A DNA stretch of 64,000 nt from Variovorax sp. YR216 (GTDB taxonomy: Bacteria; Pseudomonadota; Gammaproteobacteria; Burkholderiales; Burkholderiaceae_C), in the NCBI RefSeq assembly GCF_900107745.1, contig NZ_FNRO01000003.1, positions 434,001-498,000 on the forward strand, written 5' to 3'. A program made the position numbers and the translations under genes. The notes beneath the pieces are model-generated. The model made no database searches and was not told the origin of the DNA. It was given only the letters and a program-made list of their open reading frames with translations. This document shows, in pieces, positions 18,862 through 28,130 of this stretch (positions within the stretch are counted from its first letter, which is position 1; each line of letters opens with the position of its first letter).

Positions 18862-19459
18862 GGCCTCCGATTCTGCCCCGATGAACTTGACGCATCATTT
18901 CCTGATTGCGATGCCGGGTCTGGAGGACAAGGCCTTCAGCCGCAGCGTGGTCTATCTCTGCGAGCACAGCGAGCGCGGCGCGCTCGGCCTCGTGATCAAC
19001 AAGCCCAGCGATATCAACCTCGGCGTGCTTTTCGAGAAGATCGAGTTGCACCTCTCCAGTCCCGAAATCGGCAAGGCGCCCGTCTTCCAGGGCGGCCCGG
19101 TGCAGACCGAGCGCGGCTTCGTGCTCCACGAGCCGGTCTTCGCGCGGGCCGACCAGCCGAACGAATCCGTCTACGCCTCGACCATGACCATCCCAGGCGG
19201 GTTGGAAATGACCACCTCCAAGGATGTGCTGGAGGCGCTCGCGACCGGCGGGGGGCCACGCAAGGTGCTTGTTTCGCTCGGTTACGCGGCCTGGGGTGAA
19301 GGCCAGCTCGAATCCGAACTCGCGGAAAACAGCTGGCTCACGGTCGGCGCCGACCCGGCCGTCATCTTCGATACCCCTGTCGAGCAGCGCTATGACAAGG
19401 CGCTGTCGCTGCTGGGCCTGCAGGCCTGGACGCTCTCGCCTGACGCGGGGCATGCATGA
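18860..19459 (+). CDS. yqgE: YqgE/AlgH family protein
   Basis: A conserved 199-residue cytosolic protein of unknown biochemical role. Its MNLTHHFLIAMPGLEDKAFSR start, VVYLCEHSERGALGLVINKP core, GGPVQTERGFVLH and LGYAAWGEGQLESEL match E. coli YqgE closely. The first ATG (18860) adds seven residues; starting at MNL (18881) would match E. coli exactly. It is followed by yqgF, the usual partner, although here an intergenic repeat of about 80 bases separates them. Confidence 0.92.
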   Translation: MASDSAPMNLTHHFLIAMPGLEDKAFSRSVVYLCEHSERGALGLVINKPSDINLGVLFEKIELHLSSPEIGKAPVFQGGPVQTERGFVLHEPVFARADQPNESVYASTMTIPGGLEMTTSKDVLEALATGGGPRKVLVSLGYAAWGEGQLESELAENSWLTVGADPAVIFDTPVEQRYDKALSLLGLQAWTLSPDAGHA

Positions 19460-19469
19460 GCGCCGGGAC

Positions 19470-19548
19470 GCGCCGCCCCGAGCCAGCTCGCACCCCCTCG
19501 GCGGGCAGCGAGCACACGCAGTGCCGCGCGTGGGGGCCAATGTGACCG
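19470..19548. repeat. GC-rich intergenic repeat between yqgE and yqgF
   Basis: A run of imperfect palindromes (CACCCCCTCGGCGGG, then CGAGCACACGCAGTG and CGCGTGGGGGCC) fills the gap. I recall this wording as a dispersed extragenic element in Variovorax-like genomes. It interrupts an otherwise tightly packed operon. Confidence 0.45.
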
Positions 19549-19556
19549 GGTTGGCA

Positions 19557-19975
19557 ATGCCTGACCGCGCAGCCCTTTCGCCTTCCGTTCCTGCCCATTT
19601 TCAAAGCTTCCTGGCCTTCGACTACGGCCAGAAGCGCACCGGTGTCGCGAGCGGCAATCGCCTGCTGAAGACCGCCACGCCGCAAGCCACCATCAAGGCC
19701 GAAGGCGATGCGCGCTTTGCGCAGGTGGAAGCCCGCATCCGCGAGTGGCAACCCGACGCGCTGGTCGTCGGCGTGCCCCGCCATCCCGACGGCGCGCCGC
19801 ACGACAACACCCGAGCGGCGCAGCGCTTCGCGCGGCAGCTGCATGGCCGCTTCAAGCTGCCGGTGTACGAGGTCGATGAACGCTACAGCACGACCGAGGC
19901 GCTCGCCTCGGGCGCGCGCGACGCCGATGCCGCGTCGGCCTGCATCATTCTTGAACAGTTCCTGAGGAGCCTTCC

Positions 19976-19979
<4 letters not shown>
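19557..19979 (+). CDS. yqgF: Holliday-junction resolvase-like protein YqgF (RuvX)
   Basis: A 140-residue RNase-H-fold protein; family members process 16S rRNA ends or resolve junctions. Visible motifs are SFLAFDYGQKRTGVASGN (first catalytic Asp), PDALVVGVPRHPDG, YEVDERYSTTEA (Glu), and a terminal DADAASACIILEQFL with the last Asp. The ATG at 19557 is the only start giving the family length; the open frame continues back through yqgE only by chance. The gene overlaps pyrR by four bases (GTGA), so translation is probably coupled. Confidence 0.93.
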
Positions 19980-20472
<493 letters not shown>

Positions 20473-20473
<1 letters not shown>

Positions 20474-21435
20474 TGCTCTACAAACGAAACCCGCAGCTCA
20501 ACAAGAACGGCGAGCTGATCCACCTGCTCTCGATCGAAGGCCTGCCGAAGGACATCCTCACCCACATCCTCGACACCGCCGCGAACTTCACCAGCGTGAG
20601 CGACCGCGAGGTCAAGAAGGTGCCGCTGCTGCGCGGCAAGAGCGTGTTCAACCTGTTCTTCGAGAACTCGACGCGCACGCGCACCACCTTCGAGATCGCG
20701 GCCAAGCGGCTGTCGGCCGACGTGATCAACCTCGACATCTCGCGTTCGTCGGCCTCCAAGGGCGAATCGCTGCTCGACACCATCGCCAACCTGAGCGCGA
20801 TGGCCGCCGACCTCTTCGTCGTGCGGCACAGCGAATCGGGCGCGCCCTACCTGATCGCGCAGCACGTCGCGCCGCATGTGCACGTGGTGAATGCCGGCGA
20901 CGGGCGCCATGCGCATCCGACGCAGGGCCTGCTCGACATGTACACGATCCGCCACTACAAGAAGGACTTCGCGAACCTCACCGTTGCAATCGTCGGCGAT
21001 GTGCTGCATTCGCGCGTGGCGCGCTCCGACATCCATGCGCTGACCACGCTGGGTTGTGCGGAAGTGCGCGTCGTCGGGCCCAAGACTTTGGTGCCGAGTG
21101 ATCTTGCGCAAATGGGCGTGCGCGTGTGCCACACGCTCGAAGAAGGCATCAAGGACTGCGACGTGGTGATCATGCTGCGCCTGCAGAACGAGCGCATGAG
21201 CGGTGCGCTGCTGCCTTCGTCGCAGGAATTCTTCAAGACCTACGGACTCACGCCGGACAAGCTCCAGCTCGCGAAACCGGATGCGATCGTGATGCATCCG
21301 GGGCCGATCAACCGCGGTGTCGAGATCGACTCCGCCGTGGTCGATGGCCGGCAGAGCGTGATCCTGCCGCAGGTCACTTTCGGCATCGCGGTCCGCATGG
21401 CCGTGATGAGCATCGTCGCAGGAAACGAAGCATGA
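20473..21435 (+). CDS. pyrB: Aspartate carbamoyltransferase catalytic chain
   Basis: A 320-residue ATCase that joins carbamoyl phosphate and aspartate, the committed step of pyrimidine synthesis. The carbamoyl-phosphate site is [18 protein letters not shown], followed by [42 protein letters not shown], and [13 protein letters not shown]. No regulatory chain pyrI is present. The adjacent dihydroorotase-like gene overlaps its stop by four bases; in Pseudomonas this partner is a non-catalytic subunit required for assembly. Confidence 0.96.
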
Positions 21436-22712
21436 GCAGCAGCACTGTCCTGATCAAGAACGGGCGCGTCGTCGACCCCGCATCCAAGCTCGACCGGCAG
21501 GCCGACATCGCGATCGCAGACGGCAGGATCGTCGCCATCGGCAATGTCGGCAGCGACTTCCGCGCCGAGCGCACGCTCGATGCGCAAGGGTGCCTCGTCG
21601 TGCCGGGTCTGGTCGACCTCGCGGCGCGGCTGCGCGAGCCCGGCTACGAGCACGAAGGCATGCTCGACAGCGAAATGGCCGCAGCCGTGGCCGGTGGCGT
21701 GACCAGCCTCGTGTGTCCGCCCGACACGGACCCGGTGCTCGACGAGCCGGGCCTCGTCGAGATGCTCAAGTTCCGCGCCGAGAAGCTCCAGCGCGCGCGC
21801 TTGTTTGCCCAGGGCGCTCTCACGCGCGGGCTGGCTGGCGAAGTGCTCACCGAAATGGTCGCGCTCACCGAGGCCGGATGCGTGGGCTTCGGGCAGGCCG
21901 ATGTTCCCTTCGGCAACACGCAGGTGCTGCTGCGTGCGCTCCAGTACGCGAGCACGTTCGGCTACACGGTGTGGTTGCGTCCGCAGGATCGCGATCTCGG
22001 CAAGGGTGTTGCGGCGAGTGGGCCGCTCGCGACGCGTCTCGGCCTCACCGGCGTGCCGGTGGCGGCGGAGACGATCGCCATCTTCACGATCGTCGAACTC
22101 GTGCGCGCGACCGGCGCGCGCGTGCATCTGTGCCGGCTTTCGAGCGCGGCTGGCGTGGCGCAGGTGCGCGCGGCGAAGGCCGAAGGCCTGCCGCTGACCT
22201 GCGATGTCAGCATCAACTCGCTGCATCTCGTCGACACCGACATCGGCTACTTCGACAGCCGCGCGCGGCTCAACCCGCCATTGCGGCAACAACGCGACCG
22301 CGACGCACTGTCGGCCGGGCTGGCCGACGGCACCATCGATGCGCTGGTGTCCGACCACACGCCGGTGGAAACCGATGCCAAGACGCTGCCCTTCGCCGAA
22401 AGCGAAGCGGGCGCGACGGGTCTCGAACTGCTGCTGCCGCTGGCGCTGCAATGGGGCGAGCAGAGCGGCGCCGGGCTGATGCGCGCGATCGAGGTCGTCA
22501 CGTCCGCGCCTGCGGAACTGATCGGCACCGCGGGCGTGGGGCGCCTGTCGCAAGGCGGCGCGGCCGACCTGTGCGTGATCGATCCTGCGCATGAATGGCA
22601 GGTCACGCCCGATGCGCTTCGCAGCCAGGGCAAGCACACGCCATTCGGCGGCTACGCGATGCACGGACGCGCCCGCTTCACCGTGGTCGGTGGTCGCGTC
22701 GTGCACGGTTGA
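21432..22712 (+). CDS. Dihydroorotase-like protein, probably non-catalytic (PyrC'/PyrX type)
   Basis: A 426-residue amidohydrolase-fold protein. Active dihydroorotases carry an HxH zinc motif after strand 1 (PGLIDLHVHFREPG); here the same place reads [14 protein letters not shown], so both histidines are gone. The downstream SDHTPVE stretch is retained. This is the pattern of the inactive DHOase partner of ATCase in Pseudomonas. The likely role is to hold PyrB in its dodecameric complex, with the true dihydroorotase encoded elsewhere. The ATG at 21432 overlaps the pyrB stop (ATGA). Confidence 0.9.
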   Translation: MSSSTVLIKNGRVVDPASKLDRQADIAIADGRIVAIGNVGSDFRAERTLDAQGCLVVPGLVDLAARLREPGYEHEGMLDSEMAAAVAGGVTSLVCPPDTDPVLDEPGLVEMLKFRAEKLQRARLFAQGALTRGLAGEVLTEMVALTEAGCVGFGQADVPFGNTQVLLRALQYASTFGYTVWLRPQDRDLGKGVAASGPLATRLGLTGVPVAAETIAIFTIVELVRATGARVHLCRLSSAAGVAQVRAAKAEGLPLTCDVSINSLHLVDTDIGYFDSRARLNPPLRQQRDRDALSAGLADGTIDALVSDHTPVETDAKTLPFAESEAGATGLELLLPLALQWGEQSGAGLMRAIEVVTSAPAELIGTAGVGRLSQGGAADLCVIDPAHEWQVTPDALRSQGKHTPFGGYAMHGRARFTVVGGRVVHG

Positions 22713-22731
22713 GCGGGCCTTTCCCAATACG

Positions 22732-23475
22732 ATGCACGCACTGTCCGCCAGCCTGAAACTGCTGCGCGCCGTTGCGCATGTGGCCCGGGGCTGGTGGATC
22801 ATCCGCACGAAGTTCCCGTCGCTGCCGGTCGCCGACCGCGAGGCGCATGTGCAGCGCTGGGCCGAGCGCATGCTCAACCTCATGGGCATCCGACTCACGG
22901 TGCAGGGGACGCCGCCGGCGCACGGGCCGGTGCTGCTGATCTGCAATCACCTGTCCTGGCTCGACATCCTCACCATCCACGCGGCGCGGCATGTGCGCTT
23001 CGTGTCGAAATCCAATGTGCGGCACTGGCCGGTGATCGGCACGCTGTCGACCGGCGCCGGCTCGCTCTACATCGAGCGCGAGCGTCGACGCGACGCCATG
23101 CGCGTGGTCCATCACATGGCGGAAGCGCTGCGTGATGGCGATGTGATCGCGGTCTTTCCCGAAGGCACGACCAGCGACGGCCACGGGCTGCTTCCCTTTC
23201 ACGCCAACCTCCTGCAGGCAGCGATTTCTTCCGGTGCGCCGATTCAGCCGGCCGCGCTGCGGTTTGCCGATGCGGAATCGGGCGAGACGAGCTATGCGCC
23301 GCGCTACATCGGCGAGGACAACCTGCTCTCGTCCGTGTGGAACACGCTCAAGTCGCCGCCGCTGCTGGCGATCGTCCGCTTCGGCGAAGCGCAGTCTTCG
23401 CACGGCCGCGACCGGCGGGCCTGGGCGAAGAGTCTGCACGCCGACGTCCAGGCGCTGCGGCGAGACCTGAAGTAG
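22732..23475 (+). CDS. plsC: 1-acyl-sn-glycerol-3-phosphate acyltransferase
   Basis: A 247-residue membrane-associated acyltransferase that makes phosphatidic acid from lysophosphatidic acid. Motif I is NHLSWLDIL (H-x4-D), followed by RFVSKSNVRHWPVIG, the SLYIERERRRDAM segment, and the FPEGTTSDG substrate motif. A hydrophobic N-terminal stretch with basic residues suggests membrane attachment. The start at 22732 avoids a 47-codon overlap with pyrC'. It lies 19 bases after pyrC' and probably ends this operon. Confidence 0.93.
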   Translation: MHALSASLKLLRAVAHVARGWWIIRTKFPSLPVADREAHVQRWAERMLNLMGIRLTVQGTPPAHGPVLLICNHLSWLDILTIHAARHVRFVSKSNVRHWPVIGTLSTGAGSLYIERERRRDAMRVVHHMAEALRDGDVIAVFPEGTTSDGHGLLPFHANLLQAAISSGAPIQPAALRFADAESGETSYAPRYIGEDNLLSSVWNTLKSPPLLAIVRFGEAQSSHGRDRRAWAKSLHADVQALRRDLK

Positions 23476-23492
23476 CCATTTCGCGATCCACC

Positions 23493-23520
23493 AAAAAAAC
23501 AGCGCCCCGGGGGGCGCTGT
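23493..23520 (-). terminator. Rho-independent terminator for the leftward NMN adenylyltransferase-Nudix gene
   Basis: A perfect ACAGCGCCCC / GGGGCGCTGT inverted repeat spans 23499-23520. On the plus strand it is preceded by seven A residues, which give a U-tract in leftward transcripts. It lies about 200 bases past the stop of the minus-strand gene at 23719 and 20 bases after plsC, which it may also help terminate. Confidence 0.75.
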
Positions 23521-23718
23521 AGAACGGCGCAGGGAAGCGCCGGGAGGAGGAATCGTCGCTCAACACATCAATTCGGTCGGCACACCGGGCAACCGGAAGG
23601 ATGATGCCCTTCATCGGCAAGAGCCCCGTATGTGTTTGAAAACAGAATAGGCGCCCGTCGGCGTGCCCGCTGCCGGAGAAATGGGGAGGACGGCGTCGGC
23701 GCGTGCCTACAGGGCGGC

Positions 23719-24777
23719 CTAGCGCGGCAGCAGCGCAAGATAGTGGTCGAGCATCTGGAAATGGTCGTCCAGGAAGCGTTCTTCGCTCGCGCAGAGCCGA
23801 TCGATCGGCATCCAGCTTGCTGCTGCTGCGTCGTCGTCCGCGCGGATGGATGGCGGTTCGCGGTCGCCCAGATCGAAAAAGAAGCCGTGCGTGATCGTGC
23901 GGCCTCGCTGGCTTCGGTCCGGGCGGTCGAACACGTCGTTACCTTTGAGGCAGCTTTGTAGCGTTGCGTGCGGCACGTCGAGGTGCGTTTCCTCTTCGAG
24001 TTCACGCAAGGCCGACTGAAATGTGGTTTCGCGTTGTTCCAGAAATCCTCCCGGCACGGCGAGCAGGCCCTTGCCGGGCGCGTGTCCCCGCTGGATCACC
24101 AGCACCCTGTCGCCGCACTTCACGACGCAATCGACGGTGACCAGGACCGGCGGATAGGGCGCGACGGACCACGCGATGTCGTACTCGCGCAGGATGGCTG
24201 CTTCCTGACGCAAATTCTCGAACGAGGGGCGGGCGCTCCATTCACGCAGGAAATCGACGGTGCCGGGAGGCACCTCGGTGGAAATCTCGGCCAGCCCCGC
24301 CTCGCCGTGCGCGAAGACGGCATCGCGAAGTGCGCTCGCGCGCCGGATCGGTGTGCCCTCCAGCGTGTGTAGCGTCCAGTCCGGAAAAGCGCCGAGGTAG
24401 TCGCGAGTCGGATCGCGAAAGTGGCCGAGCAGCACCGTCGATGCGGGCGGTGCGACATGGTGTTCCGCCAGGGCTTGCGCGACTGCGCGGCGTACGGTGG
24501 CCACCCAGCGCGCTTCGTCGAAGTAGTCGCGCACCGGCACGCAGAGGATGCGTGCACGTTCGGATTCGGGGACAGCCGCGCGAATCATGCGGGCGCAGTC
24601 CTGCCAGTCGAAAGGCAGCTTGGGCGAGCGCGCGCCGAAGGCCGAGCCGATGACCACCACGACGCGCGGCGCCAGAACGAGTGCCTGCTTCAGAAGCGAG
24701 AGATGGCCGTTGTGAAACGGCTGGAAGCGGCCGATGAGGACCGCGAGATCGTGAGGGTTGGAAATGGAAGCGGTCAT
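23719..24777 (-). CDS. Bifunctional nicotinamide-nucleotide adenylyltransferase / Nudix hydrolase
   Basis: A 352-residue fusion. The N-terminal half is an HxGH nucleotidyltransferase (VLIGRFQPFHNGHLSLLKQA) like archaeal NadM, which makes NAD from NMN. The C-terminal half is a Nudix hydrolase whose box GGFLEQRETTFQSALRELEE fits GX5EX7REUXEE. The same architecture in Synechocystis and Francisella pairs NMN adenylyltransferase with ADP-ribose pyrophosphatase, recycling NAD breakdown products. The start MTASISN (24777) is chosen; MLRILMTAS (24792) is an alternative. Confidence 0.92.
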   Translation of the reverse strand: MTASISNPHDLAVLIGRFQPFHNGHLSLLKQALVLAPRVVVVIGSAFGARSPKLPFDWQDCARMIRAAVPESERARILCVPVRDYFDEARWVATVRRAVAQALAEHHVAPPASTVLLGHFRDPTRDYLGAFPDWTLHTLEGTPIRRASALRDAVFAHGEAGLAEISTEVPPGTVDFLREWSARPSFENLRQEAAILREYDIAWSVAPYPPVLVTVDCVVKCGDRVLVIQRGHAPGKGLLAVPGGFLEQRETTFQSALRELEEETHLDVPHATLQSCLKGNDVFDRPDRSQRGRTITHGFFFDLGDREPPSIRADDDAAAASWMPIDRLCASEERFLDDHFQMLDHYLALLPR

Positions 24778-24863
24778 CAGGATGCGAAGCATAGGCGCTT
24801 GGCCGGCCGGAGTCCCGGCCTTGGCCTTTCGGCTTCGCGTTCCGGAAACCGCCCTCTGGCGCG

Positions 24864-25403
24864 TCAGGAGCGCTTCGCGAGCATCGCCCCCAACGCGAAG
24901 ACCGAGTTTGGCGCGTTGACCGGAGCGGGCTTCACACGCGTCGTGGGGAGCGGTTCGCGGCGCGGACTGCGCTCGCGTTCGACCTCGACGCCGCGCGCGA
25001 TCTGCTCCTCCACCAGGCTCTGCAGGGTGACGGTGTCGAGAAATTCCAGCGCGCGCCGGCTGACCGAGGCCCACAGCTCGTCGGTGGCGTGCCGGTTCAC
25101 TGCGCCCGGGACTGCCGGGAGCCGGGGGATCGGCTTTTCCTGGCCATCGCCATCGATCGCCTGGATGATGTCCGCGATGGTGATATCCGCGGCTTTGCGG
25201 CTCAGCGAATAGCCGCCACCGGGGCCGCGCGTCGATTCGACCAGATCGTGGCGACGCAGCTTGGCGAAGAGTTGTTCGAGATGCGACAGCGAAATCCGCT
25301 GGCGCCGGCTGATGGAGCCCAGGTTGACCGGCCCTGCGGGGCCTTGCAGCGCCACGTCGATCATGGCCGTCACAGCAAAACGGCCTTTGGTGGTGAGACG
25401 CAT
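24864..25403 (-). CDS. Rrf2/IscR-like transcriptional regulator lacking the Fe-S cysteines
   Basis: A 179-residue protein whose N-terminal winged helix is nearly IscR: MRLTTKGRFAVTAMIDVAL, ISLSHLEQLFAKLRR, LVESTRGPGGGYSLSR. IscR binds [2Fe-2S] through three cysteines just after this region; here the stretch reads KPIPRLPAVPGAVNRHATDELW, with no cysteine at all. The DLWxxLS-like helix and the TLQSLVEEQ end are retained. The C-terminal tail is long and basic. It is not beside iscSUA. It may be a cluster-free paralogue acting as a constitutive or differently sensing regulator. Confidence 0.85.
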   Translation of the reverse strand: MRLTTKGRFAVTAMIDVALQGPAGPVNLGSISRRQRISLSHLEQLFAKLRRHDLVESTRGPGGGYSLSRKAADITIADIIQAIDGDGQEKPIPRLPAVPGAVNRHATDELWASVSRRALEFLDTVTLQSLVEEQIARGVEVERERSPRREPLPTTRVKPAPVNAPNSVFALGAMLAKRS

Positions 25404-25535
25404 CGTTGATTCCTTCCTACATTCCTGACGGGGTCGGCGGCGGACCGCCGGATCGATCGCATCGCGCGCGTGGCGCCACGATGCGGGGTGCTCGCATCGG
25501 GAAATCGAAAGCCGAATGGCCTCCGAAGCGGCGAG

Positions 25536-25895
25536 CTAGACGAGGAAGAGGCTGGCCCGAGGCGGCCGCTTGGGCCGCTCGAGCAGGGGCGGGGGCACGG
25601 TCAGCGGCGCAAGGCGTGGAGGCCACGCCGCGGCGACGACCGGCACGAGGAGCGGGCGAACGCCCGTGAGGAATTCGGTGAAGTCGGACCCGGCCTCGTC
25701 GAGATCCGCGAACTCGTCGCTCGCATCCTGCGAAGACGCATCGCCGGCCGGGGGGGTGTCTTGCTGAATCGATGCCACCGCCGCCTTGCAGGCGTCCGCC
25801 AGGTCGATTCCGCTCGTCCTGCCTTGCGCGGCGGCCGCAAAGCCGTAGCAGGAAAGCACGAAAACGATGAAAGAGGCAACGAGCCAGCGGGGCAT
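25536..25895 (-). CDS. Hypothetical secreted or periplasmic protein
   Basis: A 119-residue protein with a signal peptide (MPRWLVASFIVFVLSCYGFA, cleavage near AAAA-QG). A short acidic, Ala/Asp/Ser-rich middle and a proline-rich tail (PPRLAPLTVPPPLLERPKR) follow. I recognise no domain. It stands alone between the IscR-like gene and the DUF72 gene, on the same strand, with gaps of over 100 bases on each side. The coding assignment rests on the signal peptide and open-frame length. Confidence 0.5.
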   Translation of the reverse strand: MPRWLVASFIVFVLSCYGFAAAAQGRTSGIDLADACKAAVASIQQDTPPAGDASSQDASDEFADLDEAGSDFTEFLTGVRPLLVPVVAAAWPPRLAPLTVPPPLLERPKRPPRASLFLV

Positions 25896-26072
25896 GAGCG
25901 TTGAATTCTAGCCGCGCTTCCCGCGCGGCCCCTCCAACGGCCCGCTGCCTGTTTCATGAGCATCGTGTTCCGAGCCGCTCCAGATGTCGATCCGATGCGA
26001 ATCCAGTGCTGTTTTCCCCAAACTTGTCCCCAATAGGCAGGGAAAACCCGCGAGCGATGAATACGAGCAGGC

Positions 26073-26097
26073 AAAAAGAAACCCGCCGAAGCGGGTT
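26073..26097 (-). terminator. Rho-independent terminator after the DUF72 gene
   Basis: AACCCGC-CGAA-GCGGGTT at 26080-26097 forms a seven-base-pair stem with a tetraloop. The preceding plus-strand AAAAAG run supplies a U-tract for leftward transcription. It lies about 150 bases beyond the stop of the minus-strand gene at 26243. Confidence 0.8.
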
Positions 26098-26242
26098 GAA
26101 ACAGCCGGATGGTGGAGGGAGTGGAGGGGTCTGTGAAGACTTCCGGCCGCGAAACGCAGTCTGCCGGTCCATCTGGGAGAAATCTCGGAGCCGTAGCACT
26201 CGTCGCAGCGAAGGAAGCGAATTCTTTTCGGGCCCCGCCCTT

Positions 26243-27136
26243 TCAGCCATGCGCCATCAGCATCTTCAGGAAAGTGATGCCGTTGCGCTGGCCCTTATCC
26301 TCGTCGCAGTTGTTGAAGATGATGTGCTTGTTGCGCACGCTGTAGGCGATGCGTACCAGCTCCGCCGCAAGCTCCCGGAGTTCCCGATCGGGATAGTTGT
26401 AGTCGAAGCGCTCGGCCGCGGTCTGAGCCGGAGCGTTGTAGGTTTCGACATTGCGGCCGTGCAGCCGCAGCAGCAGGAAATCCGGATGGGTGATCTCCCA
26501 CACCGCCGGGACGCTGTTGTCGGCGCCCTGGGGGCCATCGACGATCGTGTGCACCAGGCCGTGTTCCCGCAGGAAGGCCAGCGTGCTCGCAACGCGCGCC
26601 GGACTCTCCCACCATGACCTGTGCCGGAACTCGATGCTCAGCGTGCAGTTCGGCATCCATCCGATGCAGCGCTCGATGTGCGCCAGCGCTTCCTCGCTGT
26701 ACCTCAATCGCGGAGGAAACTGGAAGTGGACCAGGCCCAACTTGCCTGCCAGCCGCAGCGGCTCCAGGGCTTCGACAAAGCGTTTCCAGAGCTCGGCGCG
26801 GATCTCTTCCGGCACATCCTTGTAGTAGAGCTTCCGGCCCGCGCCGAGCGCCTGCTGCAGGTCCTTGTGCATCACCTTGGTTTCGGTGAAGTGGCCGGTG
26901 AACAGGCGAAAGGCCTTGACGTTGAAGACGAAGTGATCGGGCGTGCGCAGCGCCCATTGGTGCGCGGTCATCGGCGTCGGGATGGCGTAGTAGCTGCTGT
27001 CCACTTCCACCAGTGGAAAGATCGACGCGTAGTAGCGCAGGCGCGCTTCGGGCGTCTTGCACTCCGGAGGGTAGAAGCGCCCGCACTCGATCAGTGTCTT
27101 GTCAGTCCACGAGGCGGTGCCGACGAGGAAGCTCAT
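26243..27136 (-). CDS. DUF72 family protein (YecE-like)
   Basis: A 297-residue TIM-barrel-like protein of the DUF72/YecE family, whose activity is not established. Family marks include FLVGTASWTDKTLIECGRFYP at the start, the YASIFPLVEVDSSYYAIPT stretch, HFVFNVKAFRLFTGH, LVHFQFPPRL, SIEFRHRSWW, and a closing RNKHIIFNNCDEDKGQRNG. Length is normal. It is the last core gene before the integrated element, and the left attachment site lies about 320 bases upstream of its start. Confidence 0.92.
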   Translation of the reverse strand: MSFLVGTASWTDKTLIECGRFYPPECKTPEARLRYYASIFPLVEVDSSYYAIPTPMTAHQWALRTPDHFVFNVKAFRLFTGHFTETKVMHKDLQQALGAGRKLYYKDVPEEIRAELWKRFVEALEPLRLAGKLGLVHFQFPPRLRYSEEALAHIERCIGWMPNCTLSIEFRHRSWWESPARVASTLAFLREHGLVHTIVDGPQGADNSVPAVWEITHPDFLLLRLHGRNVETYNAPAQTAAERFDYNYPDRELRELAAELVRIAYSVRNKHIIFNNCDEDKGQRNGITFLKMLMAHG

Positions 27137-27274
27137 TCCGCCATGCTACCGGCGCGTTGCCGCCGACGGACCCCGGAGGACCCGGATTCGCCTTGAAACA
27201 TGCGCAACTCAGGCCCAGGTCAGCCCGTTCTGCGATGCTCGCCGTTAACGGCCTTCCATGTCTCGGCTGTTTTG

Positions 27275-27302
27275 AACCCGCTTCGGCGGGTTTTCTTTTT
27301 TT
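27275..27302 (+). terminator. Rho-independent terminator, rightward
   Basis: AACCCGC-TTCG-GCGGGTT (27275-27292) is followed by TTCTTTTTTT, a textbook terminator on the plus strand. No rightward gene is seen just before it, so it may mark a small unannotated transcript or a relic of the pre-insertion arrangement. Confidence 0.75.
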
Positions 27303-27457
27303 GGGTCTGCGCGCGGCGGAGTCGGGATCCTGCCGAGGTCTCGCCGGATGGAGGCATTGTGGCGAGCGGCCGATGCCGGTCCTTGATGCGGATCAGGGCC
27401 CGCTGTGTTGGCGTGCCGAATGGCTCTGCGGGGTATCGCAGCGCCAAGACGGCCTTT

Positions 27458-27479
27458 TGGTGCCTCGACAGGAATCGAA
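27458..27479 (+). other. Left attachment site of the integrated element (attL)
   Basis: Twenty-two bases repeat the 3' end of the tRNA-Arg gene at 58863-58885 in direct orientation. They begin with TGGTGC (complement of the CCA end) and end with AGGAATCGAA. The left copy lacks one C of a CCC run. Direct repeats of a tRNA 3' end at the two borders are the hallmark of tyrosine-integrase insertion. Confidence 0.85.
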
Positions 27480-27532
27480 AATCAGGCTGTAGGCCCCATG
27501 AATGCTAGATTCGTGCGATTTTCTGCGGGAAG

Positions 27533-27556
27533 ATACCGACAAAAATACCGACAAAA
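27533..27556 (+). repeat. Tandem 12-base repeat inside the left end, likely integrase arm sites
   Basis: Two exact tandem copies of ATACCGACAAAA lie 54 bases inside attL. Related sequences (ATGCCAACAAAA and the reverse complement of ATACCAACAGAA) lie inside the right end. Matching short repeats near both ends of an integrase element suggest arm-type integrase binding sites. Confidence 0.6.
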
Positions 27557-28130
27557 GACAGAGTGTCACCCGCCTGTGGCAATTCTGAACGATCCTGCTA
27601 TGCCCAGCCCTTCAGCGCGGTGATGGAGGCTGCTGCTTCTGCAGCATCCCGCTCCTGCAGGCACCAGAAGAGCAAGACCCTGAGCGCGACCTCTCAAACA
27701 AGGAGATGGATGAGGTCCTGCGGCGTTCCGGCCAGTGATCCGCCTGCGACGCTCGGGGCGCTGCGCTGGCAGGGGCGCCCTTCGGTCTTTGCGCGCTTGA
27801 GCGCCTGGGTGCTCGACCATCAGGTCGCGCACTCACTCGGCAACGGGCGCGATCACGGCTGAGGTCATGCCGGCGGGTGCAAGGCGTGCACCAGAACGCC
27901 CATGCCAGCGAAGCCTTATCGCCAAGGCCGAAGAACCCGGCGAACCAACAGCCCCACCAGTCCCCACCGGACACTGAAGTTTCGTGTCTATCATGGCGTC
28001 GTTGGTTAGGCCTGATCAGTATGCGCCGAGCCTCGAAAGTAGAAGCAGGGCTCGGGCGGCCGTTCGCAGGGGAACCCCTACCACAAACTCACACATTGAC
28101 ACCATTTGAAGCCGCTGTTAAAAACAACTC
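27557..28130. other. Left-end stretch of the element without a recognisable gene
   Basis: Several short open frames occur on both strands, but none has a convincing start, composition or known domain. The last part (about 28060-28130) is likely to hold the promoter of the toxin-antitoxin-like pair. I see no RNA gene or insertion sequence here. Confidence 0.4.

Noticed and set aside
25406..25669. An 87-codon plus frame beside the IscR-like gene
   Set aside because: Arg/Gly-rich with no domain, and it overlaps the signal-peptide gene on the other strand.
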